Shown here: piece after piece, positions 53,644 to 61,837 of the stretch
Layout of the letters: the number at the start of each line of letters is the position of its first letter
How positions within the stretch are numbered: the stretch's first letter is position 1
Assembly (NCBI RefSeq): GCF_009689005.1
Contig: NZ_AP021879.1
Location: 7,193,501 to 7,257,500 of the forward strand
Reading direction: 5' to 3'
DNA: 64,000 bases
DNA from: Desulfosarcina ovata subsp. ovata
GTDB taxonomy: Bacteria > Desulfobacterota > Desulfobacteria > Desulfobacterales > Desulfosarcinaceae
The notes under the pieces: model-generated
Told to the model about the DNA's origin: nothing
Database searches by the model: none
Seen by the model: the letters and a program-made list of their open reading frames with translations, nothing else
Program-made: the position numbers and the translations under genes

Positions 53644-53817
53644 ATGCAAAAATCCAAATGTCAATTGAAGGATCGGATCGATTATAAGCGGGCAGCATAC
53701 CCCCATTTGGCATTTTTCATTTGACATTTGACATCCGGTGCATGGTTTTCTTATTATTCGTTTTCGGGAATCGCCAGCCTGCCTTTGACAACGGACCGCC
53801 CTTTCGGAATACAACCA

Positions 53818-55686
53818 ATGACTGTCCGGCTTTCCATCTCCTCGAAACTGCTGCTGCTGATTCTGCCGTTGATCTGCCTGCCCATTGCCATTACCGGTTA
53901 TTTCTCCATACACGCCGCCGTGGACCGCGTCAATCGCCTGGTGCGCCATGAACAGGAGGCCAAGGTGGGGGTGGCGGCGGACAAGCTCAATGACATCTTT
54001 ACCAAACTGCGCATCGATCTGGAGACGATCACCCGTTTGCCGGTGATCGAGGATCATTATATTGCCCGTTCCTTTCGCCTGCGCGCGGAAACCGAGTTCA
54101 ACGGCGAGACCATTACCCGTCTGTTCAGTGATTTCCTTCAGCGGACGCCTGCTTACCGGCGGATCCGGTACCTGGATGAGACCGGGCGTGAGCTGATCGT
54201 GGCAAATGCGGCCGGAGAAAGCGGCGGTACGGAGGCGCCGGGACCACAGGCATACTTTTCAGCCGCACGCCGCCTGCCGCCGGAAGCGGTGTATGTCTCC
54301 GATGTGGAAAACCGCGGGGAGCGTGGCCGACCGGTGATGTACTGGTCCAAAGCGGTCTTTTCCGCCATGCACGATTTCACCGGTGTGGTGGTCATCGATC
54401 TCGATTTTGACAGCATTCTTCAGATCATCAAAAAGATTCATGTCGGAGAGCGGGGGTATGCCTTCCTCGTTGATCAATCCGGCCGCATTGTGGCCCATCC
54501 CCGCTTTGCGCCCTATGCCCTGACAACCGAAAACGATGCCGATCCCAGTTTGAACGCCTTGGTCGATCAAATGACCAGCGGCAAAACGGGATGGGAACGC
54601 TATTTCTTTAAGGGTGAGGAGAAGATTGCCGTCTTCGCCCCGATTGCACCCATGGGCTGGTCCATTGCCGTGACCACGCCCACCAGTGAATTCAGGAAGG
54701 AGGCCCGGGCCATTCAGACCCGTGTTCTCCAGGTGGTTGCCCTGACGCTGGTTTTTGCCATTTTGGGGGTCAGCCTGCTCTCCTATTTCATGCTGCGGCC
54801 GGTGCGCAATCTGGTGGCGGCGACGCGCAAGATTGCCACCGGAGACCTGAACCAGGAGATTCCGGTTTCGTCGAGCGACGAATTGGGGGAACTGACGCGG
54901 TCGTTCAACCGGATGGTCAAGAACCTCTCCCGGATCCAGAACGAGCTGGTGCGTTCGGAAAAACTGATCTCCCTGGGGCGGCTTTCCGCCGGCATGGCCC
55001 ATGAGATCCGCAACCCGCTCAATGCCATGAAAGGGGCCGTGGTGCTGATTCAGCGCAAGCGAGCGGATGATTCCCTGGTCCAGGAGTATACGCAGCTGGT
55101 CTCGGAGGAGATCGACCGCCTGAACCTCTTTGTGACCGATTTTCTCTATTTTGCCCGGCAGGCCAAACCCAAACCGGTTCCGGCCGATCTGAACCAGTTG
55201 ATCCTCTCCGTCGAGCAGCTTTTCACCGAGCAGGCCCAGCGCCAGGCCATCCGGTTCAACAACCGGTTGTCCGAGGGGCTGCCAGAGGTCTTGCTGGACA
55301 TTCATCAGATTGAGCAGGTCTTGGTCAACCTGCTGATCAATGCCATGGATGCCCTGCCGGAAGGTGGTGATATCACCTTTTCGACATTTTTGGTCAAATC
55401 CGACGACGGGTCGCCGGACCGGGTGCGGGTTGAGGTTCGCGACAATGGCGTCGGCATCCCGGAAACCCATTTGCAGGCCATTTTCGATCCCTTTTTCAGC
55501 ACCAAGGATTCGGGAACCGGCCTCGGACTGCCCCTCAGCCTGGGCATTATCGAAAGCCACGGCGGCAGTCTGGCGATCCGCCCCCGCGAGCAGGTCGGTA
55601 CCGTGGCCACACTTGAGCTGCCGGTGCATGGCGCAACTTTTTTCAAGGAGCTTTTTAGTGAAACAGAAAACCATTCTGGTGGTTGA
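53818..55686 (+). CDS. Membrane sensor histidine kinase with dCache domain
   Basis: A 622-residue kinase. There is a first membrane helix (LLLLILPLICLPIAITGYFS), a periplasmic dCache-type sensor of about 250 residues (GERGYAFLVDQSGRIVAHPR), a second helix near 305-325, a HAMP domain, the phosphoacceptor near His394 (GMAHEIRNPLNAMK) and a HATPase (NLLINAMDALPEGG, TGLGLPLSLGII). The ATG at 53818 is chosen; the frame is open 30 codons upstream. It diverges from the transporter operon and overlaps its response regulator by 29 bases, so it may sense the transporter substrate. Confidence 0.87.
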   Translation: MTVRLSISSKLLLLILPLICLPIAITGYFSIHAAVDRVNRLVRHEQEAKVGVAADKLNDIFTKLRIDLETITRLPVIEDHYIARSFRLRAETEFNGETITRLFSDFLQRTPAYRRIRYLDETGRELIVANAAGESGGTEAPGPQAYFSAARRLPPEAVYVSDVENRGERGRPVMYWSKAVFSAMHDFTGVVVIDLDFDSILQIIKKIHVGERGYAFLVDQSGRIVAHPRFAPYALTTENDADPSLNALVDQMTSGKTGWERYFFKGEEKIAVFAPIAPMGWSIAVTTPTSEFRKEARAIQTRVLQVVALTLVFAILGVSLLSYFMLRPVRNLVAATRKIATGDLNQEIPVSSSDELGELTRSFNRMVKNLSRIQNELVRSEKLISLGRLSAGMAHEIRNPLNAMKGAVVLIQRKRADDSLVQEYTQLVSEEIDRLNLFVTDFLYFARQAKPKPVPADLNQLILSVEQLFTEQAQRQAIRFNNRLSEGLPEVLLDIHQIEQVLVNLLINAMDALPEGGDITFSTFLVKSDDGSPDRVRVEVRDNGVGIPETHLQAIFDPFFSTKDSGTGLGLPLSLGIIESHGGSLAIRPREQVGTVATLELPVHGATFFKELFSETENHSGG

Positions 55687-57040
55687 AGATCGCGGCAATA
55701 CCCTCAAGGTGATCGCGGCCATCCTTGAAGACGAGGGCTACCATGTTTTAAGTGCTACCCATGGGCAGGCAGCCCTGGATCTTTATCGGACCCATGCGGA
55801 AATCGATGTGGTGCTGTCCGACCTGAAAATGCCGGAAATGGACGGTATGGCTCTGTTCAAGGCGATGCAGGCCATCCGCCGTCCACCGCCTTTCGTGATC
55901 ATGACCGCTTACGGCACGGTCAAGTCCGCTGTCGGCGCGCTTAAGGAGGGAGTGGCCAACTACCTGATTAAACCACTGGACTATGAGGAGCTGGTGATCG
56001 TTCTGGAAAAAGCGGTCCGTGATTACAGCCTCTCCCAGGAGTTGAAAGCCTTGAAGGCGAGCATTGGGCAAAACGACGCCTTCCACGACATGATCGGCAG
56101 CGACGAAAAGATGCTTAAAATTTTCGAGCGGGTACGCATGGTAGGCCCCACGGACGTCTCGGTCCTGATATACGGAGAGACCGGTACCGGCAAGGAACTG
56201 TTGGCCCGCGCGATTCACCTGGAGAGCAGTCGGCACCGCCTCCCGATGGTCTGCATCAACTCGGCGGCCCTTTCGGAAAACCTGCTGGAGGCAGAGCTGT
56301 TCGGGTATGTCAAGGGGTCATTTACCGGCGCGGTTAGCGACCGGCAGGGCCGGTTGGAAAGTGCCCACCAGAGCACACTGTTCCTGGATGAAATTGGCCA
56401 CATGAGCCTCAAATTGCAGGCCAAGCTGCTGCGCTTCCTGCAGGAGATGAGTTTCGAGCCGGTGGGCGACAGGAACGTCCGGCATGTGGATGTGCGGGTC
56501 ATTGCCGCCACCAATCTGGACTTGCAGGAGTTGATCCAGCAGGGAAAATTTCTCAAGGATCTGCTCTATCGGCTGGAAGTGGTGCCCATGCGGCTGCCTC
56601 CGCTGCGGCAGCGCAGCGGGGATATCTGTCTGCTGGCCGACCATTTTGTCCGGCAGATGGCCCGGCAGTATAACAAACCGGTTGACGGCATCACCCCGGA
56701 AGCGCTCAAGTGCATTTCCGCCTACGCCTGGCCCGGCAATGTGCGGCAGCTGAAGAATACCATGGCCCGCTCGGTGATTCTTTCACGGGGGGCATTGTTG
56801 ACAGAGGCCGACCTGCCGGAGAGCGTCGTCGGTGGCGCTGCCAGCGTTTTCGGATTGGAAAACGACGCAATCTTCCCACCGCTGCCGCCCGAAGGGATTT
56901 CCCTGAAAACCATGGAGATCGATTTGATCCGGCGAACCCTCTCCCGGTGCGAAGGCAACAAAAGCCTGGCTGCGCGCCAACTGGGCATATCGAGGAAAAC
57001 CCTTTACGAAAAAATTCAGCGCTATGATCTGGAGGGATGA
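55658..57040 (+). CDS. Sigma-54-dependent response regulator
   Basis: A 460-residue NtrC-type activator starting at GTG 55658 behind CAAGGAG. The receiver has Asp55 (VVLSDLKMPEMDG). The AAA+ domain has Walker A GETGTGKE near residue 173 and the sigma-54 contact loop in the variant form GSFTGA near 220 rather than GAFTGA. A Fis-type HTH (GNKSLAARQLGISRKTLYEKI) ends the protein. Partner of the upstream kinase. Targets may include the divergent transporter operon and the PEP-CTERM gene downstream. Confidence 0.88.
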   Translation: MKQKTILVVEDRGNTLKVIAAILEDEGYHVLSATHGQAALDLYRTHAEIDVVLSDLKMPEMDGMALFKAMQAIRRPPPFVIMTAYGTVKSAVGALKEGVANYLIKPLDYEELVIVLEKAVRDYSLSQELKALKASIGQNDAFHDMIGSDEKMLKIFERVRMVGPTDVSVLIYGETGTGKELLARAIHLESSRHRLPMVCINSAALSENLLEAELFGYVKGSFTGAVSDRQGRLESAHQSTLFLDEIGHMSLKLQAKLLRFLQEMSFEPVGDRNVRHVDVRVIAATNLDLQELIQQGKFLKDLLYRLEVVPMRLPPLRQRSGDICLLADHFVRQMARQYNKPVDGITPEALKCISAYAWPGNVRQLKNTMARSVILSRGALLTEADLPESVVGGAASVFGLENDAIFPPLPPEGISLKTMEIDLIRRTLSRCEGNKSLAARQLGISRKTLYEKIQRYDLEG

Positions 57041-57227
57041 TCGGTGCGGGCGCTAGGAAAGGCTGTTTTGCCCACAACACGTTTGTTCTATTTTTTATGA
57101 AATATATTCCATAATAGGAAGTAAACTTCCCTGAATTTGTGTACTTTTTCGGTTTTGTAACTCTTCTCTTGATTCTATAACAAACTGAAATAAAAGCAGA
57201 AAAAAATAAATTGAATTTCCCTTAAAA

Positions 57228-57246
57228 CCTGCACGGTGATTGCATA
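57228..57246 (+). promoter_or_regulatory. Sigma-54-like promoter candidate before the PEP-CTERM gene
   Basis: CCTGCACGGTGATTGCATAA matches the sigma-54 pattern at 13 of the 14 positions from GG to GC; the single difference is T for the first G of the -24 GG (57230), with the -12 GC intact at 57242-57243. It lies about 105 bases before the PEP-CTERM gene and 190 bases after a sigma-54 activator gene. The rest of 57041-57347 is AT-rich without a gene. Confidence 0.45.
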
Positions 57247-57347
57247 ACCTAGGGCCGTTCCAAACAGTTCCATTTCCATCCATTGCAATTAATCGTTCCG
57301 ATGGCTTTGGTCGGACCCCTTGCGGTTTCGGAGCAGGAGAGGGAAAG

Positions 57348-57794
57348 ATGCGTCGTATCTCAAAACCACTCGTTTTTTCAGGATGCCTTTTAATTTTCAG
57401 CCTTATATTGAGTCTGGGGCCCTTGCTCGATCAGGGCAAGGATACGGGGACAATGGCGATCGAATCTGCCGATGCCGCCGAAACAGCGATCGGATGGTTT
57501 CCGGATCGATCGCCAGATGGGGCGGCCACCCGGAACCATGTGGTTAACGGCATTGATTTTGGCAGCCTGTCGTTTGATCCGTTGTTTCCCGCCGGGGTTT
57601 TTGCCGAGATGCGCAATTTTAGCGAGTACGGGGGATCTGTGCTCGACCTGGTGCTGGGCATATTTCATCAACCCAACGTGCAGACACTGGAACCCTGTCC
57701 GGTTTCTGTTGCCGAACCCGGCTCGCTTATGCTGCTGGGTGCCGGGCTTTGCGGTCTTGCTGGTGTCACCCGTAGAAAATTTTTGAAGAAGTAA
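57348..57794 (+). CDS. PEP-CTERM sorting-domain protein
   Basis: A 148-residue secreted protein. The start at 57348 follows CAGGAGAGGGAAAG. An N-terminal signal segment (LVFSGCLLIFSLILSLGPLL) precedes a short, low-complexity mature region. The C-terminus is a PEP-CTERM anchor: the motif VAEPGS is close to the classical VPEP, followed by LMLLGAGLCGLAGVTRRKF with the terminal basic cluster. Such proteins are processed by an exosortase and exported to the envelope or extracellular matrix. No exosortase gene is in the window. Confidence 0.8.
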   Translation: MRRISKPLVFSGCLLIFSLILSLGPLLDQGKDTGTMAIESADAAETAIGWFPDRSPDGAATRNHVVNGIDFGSLSFDPLFPAGVFAEMRNFSEYGGSVLDLVLGIFHQPNVQTLEPCPVSVAEPGSLMLLGAGLCGLAGVTRRKFLKK

Positions 57795-57917
57795 ATCCAA
57801 CCTGAATTTGGATTTTCTATCTGTTGGCAGAATTTGGCGGTGCGGTTCTTTTTTATTGGGCATCGAACATCCAGCGCTGAATGATGAGATCTCTTCGCCT
57901 CGTCATCCGAAAAAAAT

Positions 57918-58069
57918 CTCTCGCGGAGTCGCAGAACTCACAGAGAGAAACAACAAATTGTGTGGGCTTCGCCCAAAAGGCCAAAAACGGACCCATGCCA
58001 TCGCTCATTATTTGATTTCCTTCTCAGAAATGAAACATCCTCTGTGTCCTCAAGCGAAGCGGGCGAGAG
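57918..58069. repeat. Inverted repeat of CTCTCGCGGAG...CTCTGTG type
   Basis: CTCTCGCGGAGTCGCAGAAC at 57918 (continuing to CACAGAG at 57945) and an imperfect inverted copy at 58040-58069 (CTCTGTG to GGGCGAGAG) flank about 95 bases. Similar CTCTGCG/GCGAGAG sequences are found scattered in many bacterial genomes. No real gene is seen between 57795 and 58220. Confidence 0.5.
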
Positions 58070-58130
58070 AGAAGATGGTTTTCAGCCCCCTTCGAGGGGT
58101 CTTCATCAAACCACCCGCTCTGCGGGTGGT

Positions 58131-58185
58131 CGGTGGTTTTGACGTCGGCATGGCCCATGAGTTCCTGGACGACTTCGGATCCGGT
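58131..58185 (-). pseudogene. Tiny relic of a tyrosine recombinase C-terminus
   Basis: On the minus strand this stretch reads GSEVVQELMGHADVKTT, which lines up with IRTVQELLGHKDVSTT of the integron integrase at 59153. The match is limited to 15 or so residues around the conserved GH of tyrosine recombinases, so it is a fragment at most. Confidence 0.4.
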
Positions 58186-58220
58186 ATGAATTTGGGCTTG
58201 CTTTCCATTATGGGTATATC

Positions 58221-58844
58221 TTAAACCCCTACCTTCCTAATCACCCCCACATACTTCCCCAAAACGGTCACCTGGCTGCGCTGCGGCCCCTTGAACACCA
58301 ATGGCGCATAGGCGGCATTGGCCGGTTCCAGGGTCAGACTGCTCCGGTCGAAACGCACGATTTTCAGCGTGGCTTCAGCCAGGAGATTCTGTACCATAAC
58401 GGCAGCGATCTGCCCGTTTTCGACCCGCTTCTGCGGGCGGATGATCGCCAGGTCGCCGTCCATGATGTGGGCATCGATCATGGAGTCTCCCTTGACGCGC
58501 AATCCGAAGCAGCGTTTGCAGCCAAACAGGGCCGGCGATATGGACAGCTCCGCTTCAATGTTTTCGATGGCTTCCATGGGTTGGCCGGCAGCGATCGTTC
58601 CGATCAACGGAATGCCGGGGCCGATCACATCCCTGTTGAACCGCCAGGCCCGTTTTTTTCCCGGTTCGGCCACAAGATAGCCCTTGTCCTTAAGAAGGTT
58701 CAGGATGCGGTGGATACCGGCCGGTCCGCTCAGCCCGAAATGGGCGCAAATTTCGCGCACCGTGGGGGCCATGCGGTGTTCCTGCTGAAACGCGATGATG
58801 TACTCCAGTACGCTTTTTTGTCGTGGCGTGAGATCGGATGTCAT
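58221..58844 (-). CDS. lexA: LexA repressor
   Basis: A 207-residue LexA. It has a winged HTH (RMAPTVREICAHFGLSGPAG), a self-cleavage site at Ala86-Gly87 (IGTIAAGQP), catalytic Ser121 (VKGDSMIDAHIMDGD) and Lys161 (EATLKIVRF). Length and motif spacing are normal. The start at 58844 lacks a strong ribosome binding site. LexA represses SOS genes until RecA promotes cleavage; in several bacteria it also controls integron integrases, and an integrase gene lies 308 bases upstream of this gene in the same direction. Confidence 0.9.
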   Translation of the reverse strand: MTSDLTPRQKSVLEYIIAFQQEHRMAPTVREICAHFGLSGPAGIHRILNLLKDKGYLVAEPGKKRAWRFNRDVIGPGIPLIGTIAAGQPMEAIENIEAELSISPALFGCKRCFGLRVKGDSMIDAHIMDGDLAIIRPQKRVENGQIAAVMVQNLLAEATLKIVRFDRSSLTLEPANAAYAPLVFKGPQRSQVTVLGKYVGVIRKVGV

Positions 58845-58862
58845 GGAATCGCTCCATAATAA

Positions 58863-58894
58863 TGTTGATAAACAGCCGCTGACACACATCAACA
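58863..58894. promoter_or_regulatory. Inverted repeat upstream of lexA (operator candidate)
   Basis: TGTTGAT at 58863 and ATCAACA at 58888 are inverted repeats 18 bases apart, 19 bases before the lexA start, a usual place for autoregulation. It does not match the well-known enterobacterial LexA box and has no obvious counterpart before the integrase gene. Confidence 0.35.
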
Positions 58895-59058
58895 GCCTCG
58901 CCAACCCCGGCCCCTTGTATGCAGGATAACCGCATTTGGATCGATTTGCAGTTCTTCGCGGGCATGGCCCGCTCTTACACGCATCAATGGCTTCGTCAAG
59001 CATGGTTTTGTAAGAGCTGGCCATGCCTGCGACTTTTACCTATTTCCAACGCTCCGGC

Positions 59059-59123
59059 GGTTTTTGCCTGGTTTCCATGCTCCAGCGGTTTTTTTCCTGG
59101 TTCCCATGCTCCAGCGTGGGAAC
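59059..59123. repeat. Tandem repeat ending in a hairpin, downstream of the integrase gene
   Basis: TTTCCATGCTCCAGCGGTTT and TTCCCATGCTCCAGCGTGGG are successive imperfect copies at 59072 and 59101. The second forms GTTCCC/GGGAAC, a hairpin known from many genomes. The rest of the 308-base gap 58845-59152 shows no gene. Confidence 0.5.
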
Positions 59124-59152
59124 CCAAACCTTTCGGTTAGAATTCATTACGG

Positions 59153-60193
59153 TCAATTCTTGAAAAGCATGTCACTTGGGCTTTGCACACCCTTGCCGCC
59201 CTTGTTAAGCACATGGGTATAGATCATGGTCGTAGACACATCCTTGTGGCCCAGCAGTTCCTGCACGGTTCGAATATCATACCCCGATTCCAACAGGTGT
59301 GTCGCAAAGCTGTGCCGCATGGAGTGGCAGCTTCCGGGTTTTGTTATCTTGCAGGATTTGATGGCCTTTTTAATGGCACGTTGCAGTACCGCCTCAGATA
59401 GGTGATGGCGTTGTTCGATGCCGGTCCTGGGGTCGATGGACCGTTTGGTTGCTGGGAATACATACTGCCATGACCAGCTACGATTCGCATGAGGGTATTT
59501 TCTTTCCAGGGCATATGGGAGATACACCGTCCCGAATCCTGCCTTCAGATCGATTGCATGTGCAAGTTTGATCTTTTCCAGATGCCTCGATAGCGCCTCA
59601 ACGACGATTTCCGGTAGCATGGTAACCCGGTCTTTCTGTCCCTTGCCGTTACGAACAACAATTTGCTGGTAACCAAAATCGATATCTTTAACCCGCAGCC
59701 GGACGCATTCCATCAAACGCAGGCCCGCCCCATAAAGCAGTTGGCCCATGATCCAGGTGACGCCGTCAAGCTGTAAAAGGATGTTTCGGACTTCCTCCCG
59801 GGTGAAGACTACCGGTAATTTTAATGGCCTTTTTGCGTACGTCAGATTTTCGAATTGAGAAAGTTCCTTTTTCAGGACATGGCGATAAAGAAACACAAGG
59901 GCGCACAATGCCTGGTTCTGAGTGGAACTGGCAACTTTTCTCTGGACGGCCAGATAGTTCAAAAAATCGGTTATATGGTTTTCATTGAGATCGTTGGGGT
60001 GGCGTTTGTCATGAAAAAAAATGTACCGTTTGATCCATCCGAGGTATGATTCCTCGGTACGGATACTGTAATGCATGCGGCGGATGCAATGTCGAACCTG
60101 ATCCAGCAAACGTGGTTTTGTGCCATCCAGGTCTTTAACCATTGAAGACGGATCGTAAGAATTGTTTGGGGTTGTGGGAAATCGTTCAGCCAT
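59153..60193 (-). CDS. intI: Integron integrase
   Basis: A 346-residue tyrosine recombinase. Catalytic residues are R159 (GAGLRLMECVRLR), H290 and R293 (CHSMRHSFATHLL), H316 (ELLGHKDV) and Y325 (MIYTHV). Residues of about 210-250 (AHAIDLKAGFGTVYLPYALE, then HANRSWSWQYVFPA) are the extra patch that separates integron integrases from XerC/D and binds folded attC sites. The start at 60193 follows CGGAGGCGCGCC. It points away from the cassette array, the standard integron layout. Confidence 0.93.
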   Translation of the reverse strand: MAERFPTTPNNSYDPSSMVKDLDGTKPRLLDQVRHCIRRMHYSIRTEESYLGWIKRYIFFHDKRHPNDLNENHITDFLNYLAVQRKVASSTQNQALCALVFLYRHVLKKELSQFENLTYAKRPLKLPVVFTREEVRNILLQLDGVTWIMGQLLYGAGLRLMECVRLRVKDIDFGYQQIVVRNGKGQKDRVTMLPEIVVEALSRHLEKIKLAHAIDLKAGFGTVYLPYALERKYPHANRSWSWQYVFPATKRSIDPRTGIEQRHHLSEAVLQRAIKKAIKSCKITKPGSCHSMRHSFATHLLESGYDIRTVQELLGHKDVSTTMIYTHVLNKGGKGVQSPSDMLFKN

Positions 60194-60242
60194 GGCGCGC
60201 CTCCGATCAAACTCATTAAATCCATGATACCAAATATTTACA

Positions 60243-60271
60243 TTGACACTTCGGTTGATTACGAATATTTA
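60243..60271 (+). promoter_or_regulatory. Candidate cassette promoter (Pc)
   Basis: TTGACA at 60243 and TATTTA at 60266 are spaced by 17 bases and point towards the cassettes. It lies in the intI upstream region, where some integrons carry Pc. Confidence 0.45.
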
Positions 60272-60374
60272 TTTCTCGTATACTCAAAAACGTTGCTTTC
60301 CAAAAGATCCAGGCATTAACATTTGTTCATGTTACACTATGCATTCATGAAATGTCAATTTTTTATTTGACAAT

Positions 60375-60495
60375 TTAGTCGTATAGCAAGGTTGAATATG
60401 GTTGATAGGCTGCAAATTAGTCGTATAGCAAAGTTTCGTAAACAATAATGTCGTATTATAAGGCGACTGTTCGGTCGTCTAATCTATGTTGGGGC
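60375..60495 (+). other. Probable attI site
   Basis: Two direct repeats TTAGTCGTATAGCAA at 60375 and 60417, 42 bases apart, resemble the integrase-binding direct repeats of attI. The core GTTGGGGC lies at 60488-60495. The crossover would fall between G60488 and T60489. This core is the exact complement of the attC left end of cassette 1 (GCCCCAAC at 60975), as expected if cassette 1 had integrated here. Confidence 0.7.
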
Positions 60496-60974
60496 GCAAT
60501 ACAGTGACCGTATTTAAAATCTTAGAAATCACAGGTGCACTAGCATCAATATCAGCATGGATAATGGCCTATTTTAATTGGCAAGGCGATGACCATACTA
60601 AAACAATGATCGCCGCCTTTACCGGGATAGTATTAGCTATTCTCACGATTTGGGCGCATTATTCAAAACATCAAAAAGATACGTCCAATGAAAAATATGA
60701 TATTCTATCCGATATATTATTTGTAATGCCTGAGCCCGATGTAAAGGTGTTAGGACCCAAAAAGAACCGGAATGTTTATACTATCAATTACCCACGTCCA
60801 TTTAAATTTCTCCCAAATCTTAAAGTTGAATGCATTAGAGGAGGAGGGAAGTTGATCCTCTTTGATGAAACAAAGGAATCTTTCAAAATAAAAGTGGTAA
60901 GGCCAATGATACCTCGCCCTTTCCTAAAGAAAGTGAAAGTGCACTGGATTGCTAAAGGACAATTGATTGAATAA
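60486..60974 (+). CDS. Cassette 1 protein: two-helix membrane protein with C-terminal beta-rich domain
   Basis: A 162-residue protein with two membrane helices (about residues 10-30 and 41-58) and a C-terminal domain of about 90 residues rich in beta-type segments (NVYTINYPRPFKFLPNLKVE, then SFKIKVVRPMIPRPF). I do not recognise the family. The ATG at 60486 straddles the attI crossover, so either the start is donated by attI or translation begins at the GTG at 60504. AT-rich, in contrast to the host. It is the first cassette and therefore the best placed for expression. Confidence 0.65.
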   Translation: MLGRNTVTVFKILEITGALASISAWIMAYFNWQGDDHTKTMIAAFTGIVLAILTIWAHYSKHQKDTSNEKYDILSDILFVMPEPDVKVLGPKKNRNVYTINYPRPFKFLPNLKVECIRGGGKLILFDETKESFKIKVVRPMIPRPFLKKVKVHWIAKGQLIE

Positions 60975-61033
60975 GCCCCAACAAATCCTTTCAGCTGACG
61001 GCGTTCCGCCGCCGCTGAAGGCACCGTTGGGAT
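60975..61033 (+). other. attC site of cassette 1
   Basis: A 59-base imperfect palindrome. R'' GCCCCAAC at 60975, CCTTTCAGC and GCTGAAGG as the L'' and L' arms with one unpaired base between them (an extrahelical base is typical of attC), and R' GTTGGGAT at 61026. It starts directly after the stop codon of cassette 1. Confidence 0.85.
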
Positions 61034-61042
61034 ACATGATTT

Positions 61043-61837
61043 ATGAAACAAACAAAAATTAAAAATCCCCTTACTGTTATCTCAATCTTCGCAGGTTTGG
61101 CTGAGGTGAGCGGTACAGCGATACTGCCTCTTTTAGATGCAAGTGCACAATCCTATTATATCTGGTTCTTGATGATATTTCCTTTGGTCATTGTGATACT
61201 ATTTTTTATGACACTGAACTTCAATCATAAGGTCTTATATGCACCATCTGATTTCAGTGATGAGGCTAATTTTATAAATTTATTTGACCGTGCTACACCG
61301 TTGCAAAAAGAAAAATCATTAAATGATGATGTTAAACAAATTTTGAACGAAGAACAAAGTGTTGATCAGAGCAAATCCATACAACCAGCAAATATTGATA
61401 CAATAAAAATACGATCATTGGTCTTACTATCAGAACAATACGCCCTCTCACGAATTGAGGAGGAATTTAAAACTGAAGTTGGTAGAGATGTTACTGTAAG
61501 CGTTGAGGGCGATAATCGTAGTTATATGCTAGACGGAAGTCTGCATTTAGGGAATTGGACTATTGGAATTCAAGTAAAATATGTTGAAAAAACTATTCAG
61601 TTGCGACAGCGGATAAGGTCAGCGGTTTCACAGGGTATGTTATTTTTCGATATCTTGAAACCAGTAGAACCTTACAAGGCGAAATTAATAGTTGCCATTG
61701 TATGCATATCAAAAGAACTCCAAGCAGAAATCGCGATGGTCGCTGAAAAAATACTAAGAGAAATTAGCACTGATATGGAAATTCCAACAGATTATCGAAT
61801 TTATAATTTAGAAGATATAGCGAATCCCAACAACTAA
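61043..61837 (+). CDS. Cassette 2 protein: two-helix membrane protein with possible PD-(D/E)XK-like domain
   Basis: A 264-residue protein. Two membrane helices lie at about 11-31 and 38-58, then a polar linker to about 125. The C-terminal part has a predicted restriction-endonuclease-like pattern: E141, then D164 in YMLDGSL and Q177-x-K179 in IGIQVKYV, which resembles the D...QxK of Mrr-type nuclease folds. The family is not recognised. The gene is bounded by attC sites on both sides, and is AT-rich. Membrane anchoring plus such a domain would suit a defence-type effector, but that is speculation. Confidence 0.65.
   Translation: MKQTKIKNPLTVISIFAGLAEVSGTAILPLLDASAQSYYIWFLMIFPLVIVILFFMTLNFNHKVLYAPSDFSDEANFINLFDRATPLQKEKSLNDDVKQILNEEQSVDQSKSIQPANIDTIKIRSLVLLSEQYALSRIEEEFKTEVGRDVTVSVEGDNRSYMLDGSLHLGNWTIGIQVKYVEKTIQLRQRIRSAVSQGMLFFDILKPVEPYKAKLIVAIVCISKELQAEIAMVAEKILREISTDMEIPTDYRIYNLEDIANPNN

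Noticed and set aside
57808-58224. Open frame of 138 codons after the PEP-CTERM gene
   Set aside because: It runs through the CTCTCGCGGAG inverted repeat and a recombinase relic in the wrong strand, with no ribosome binding site.
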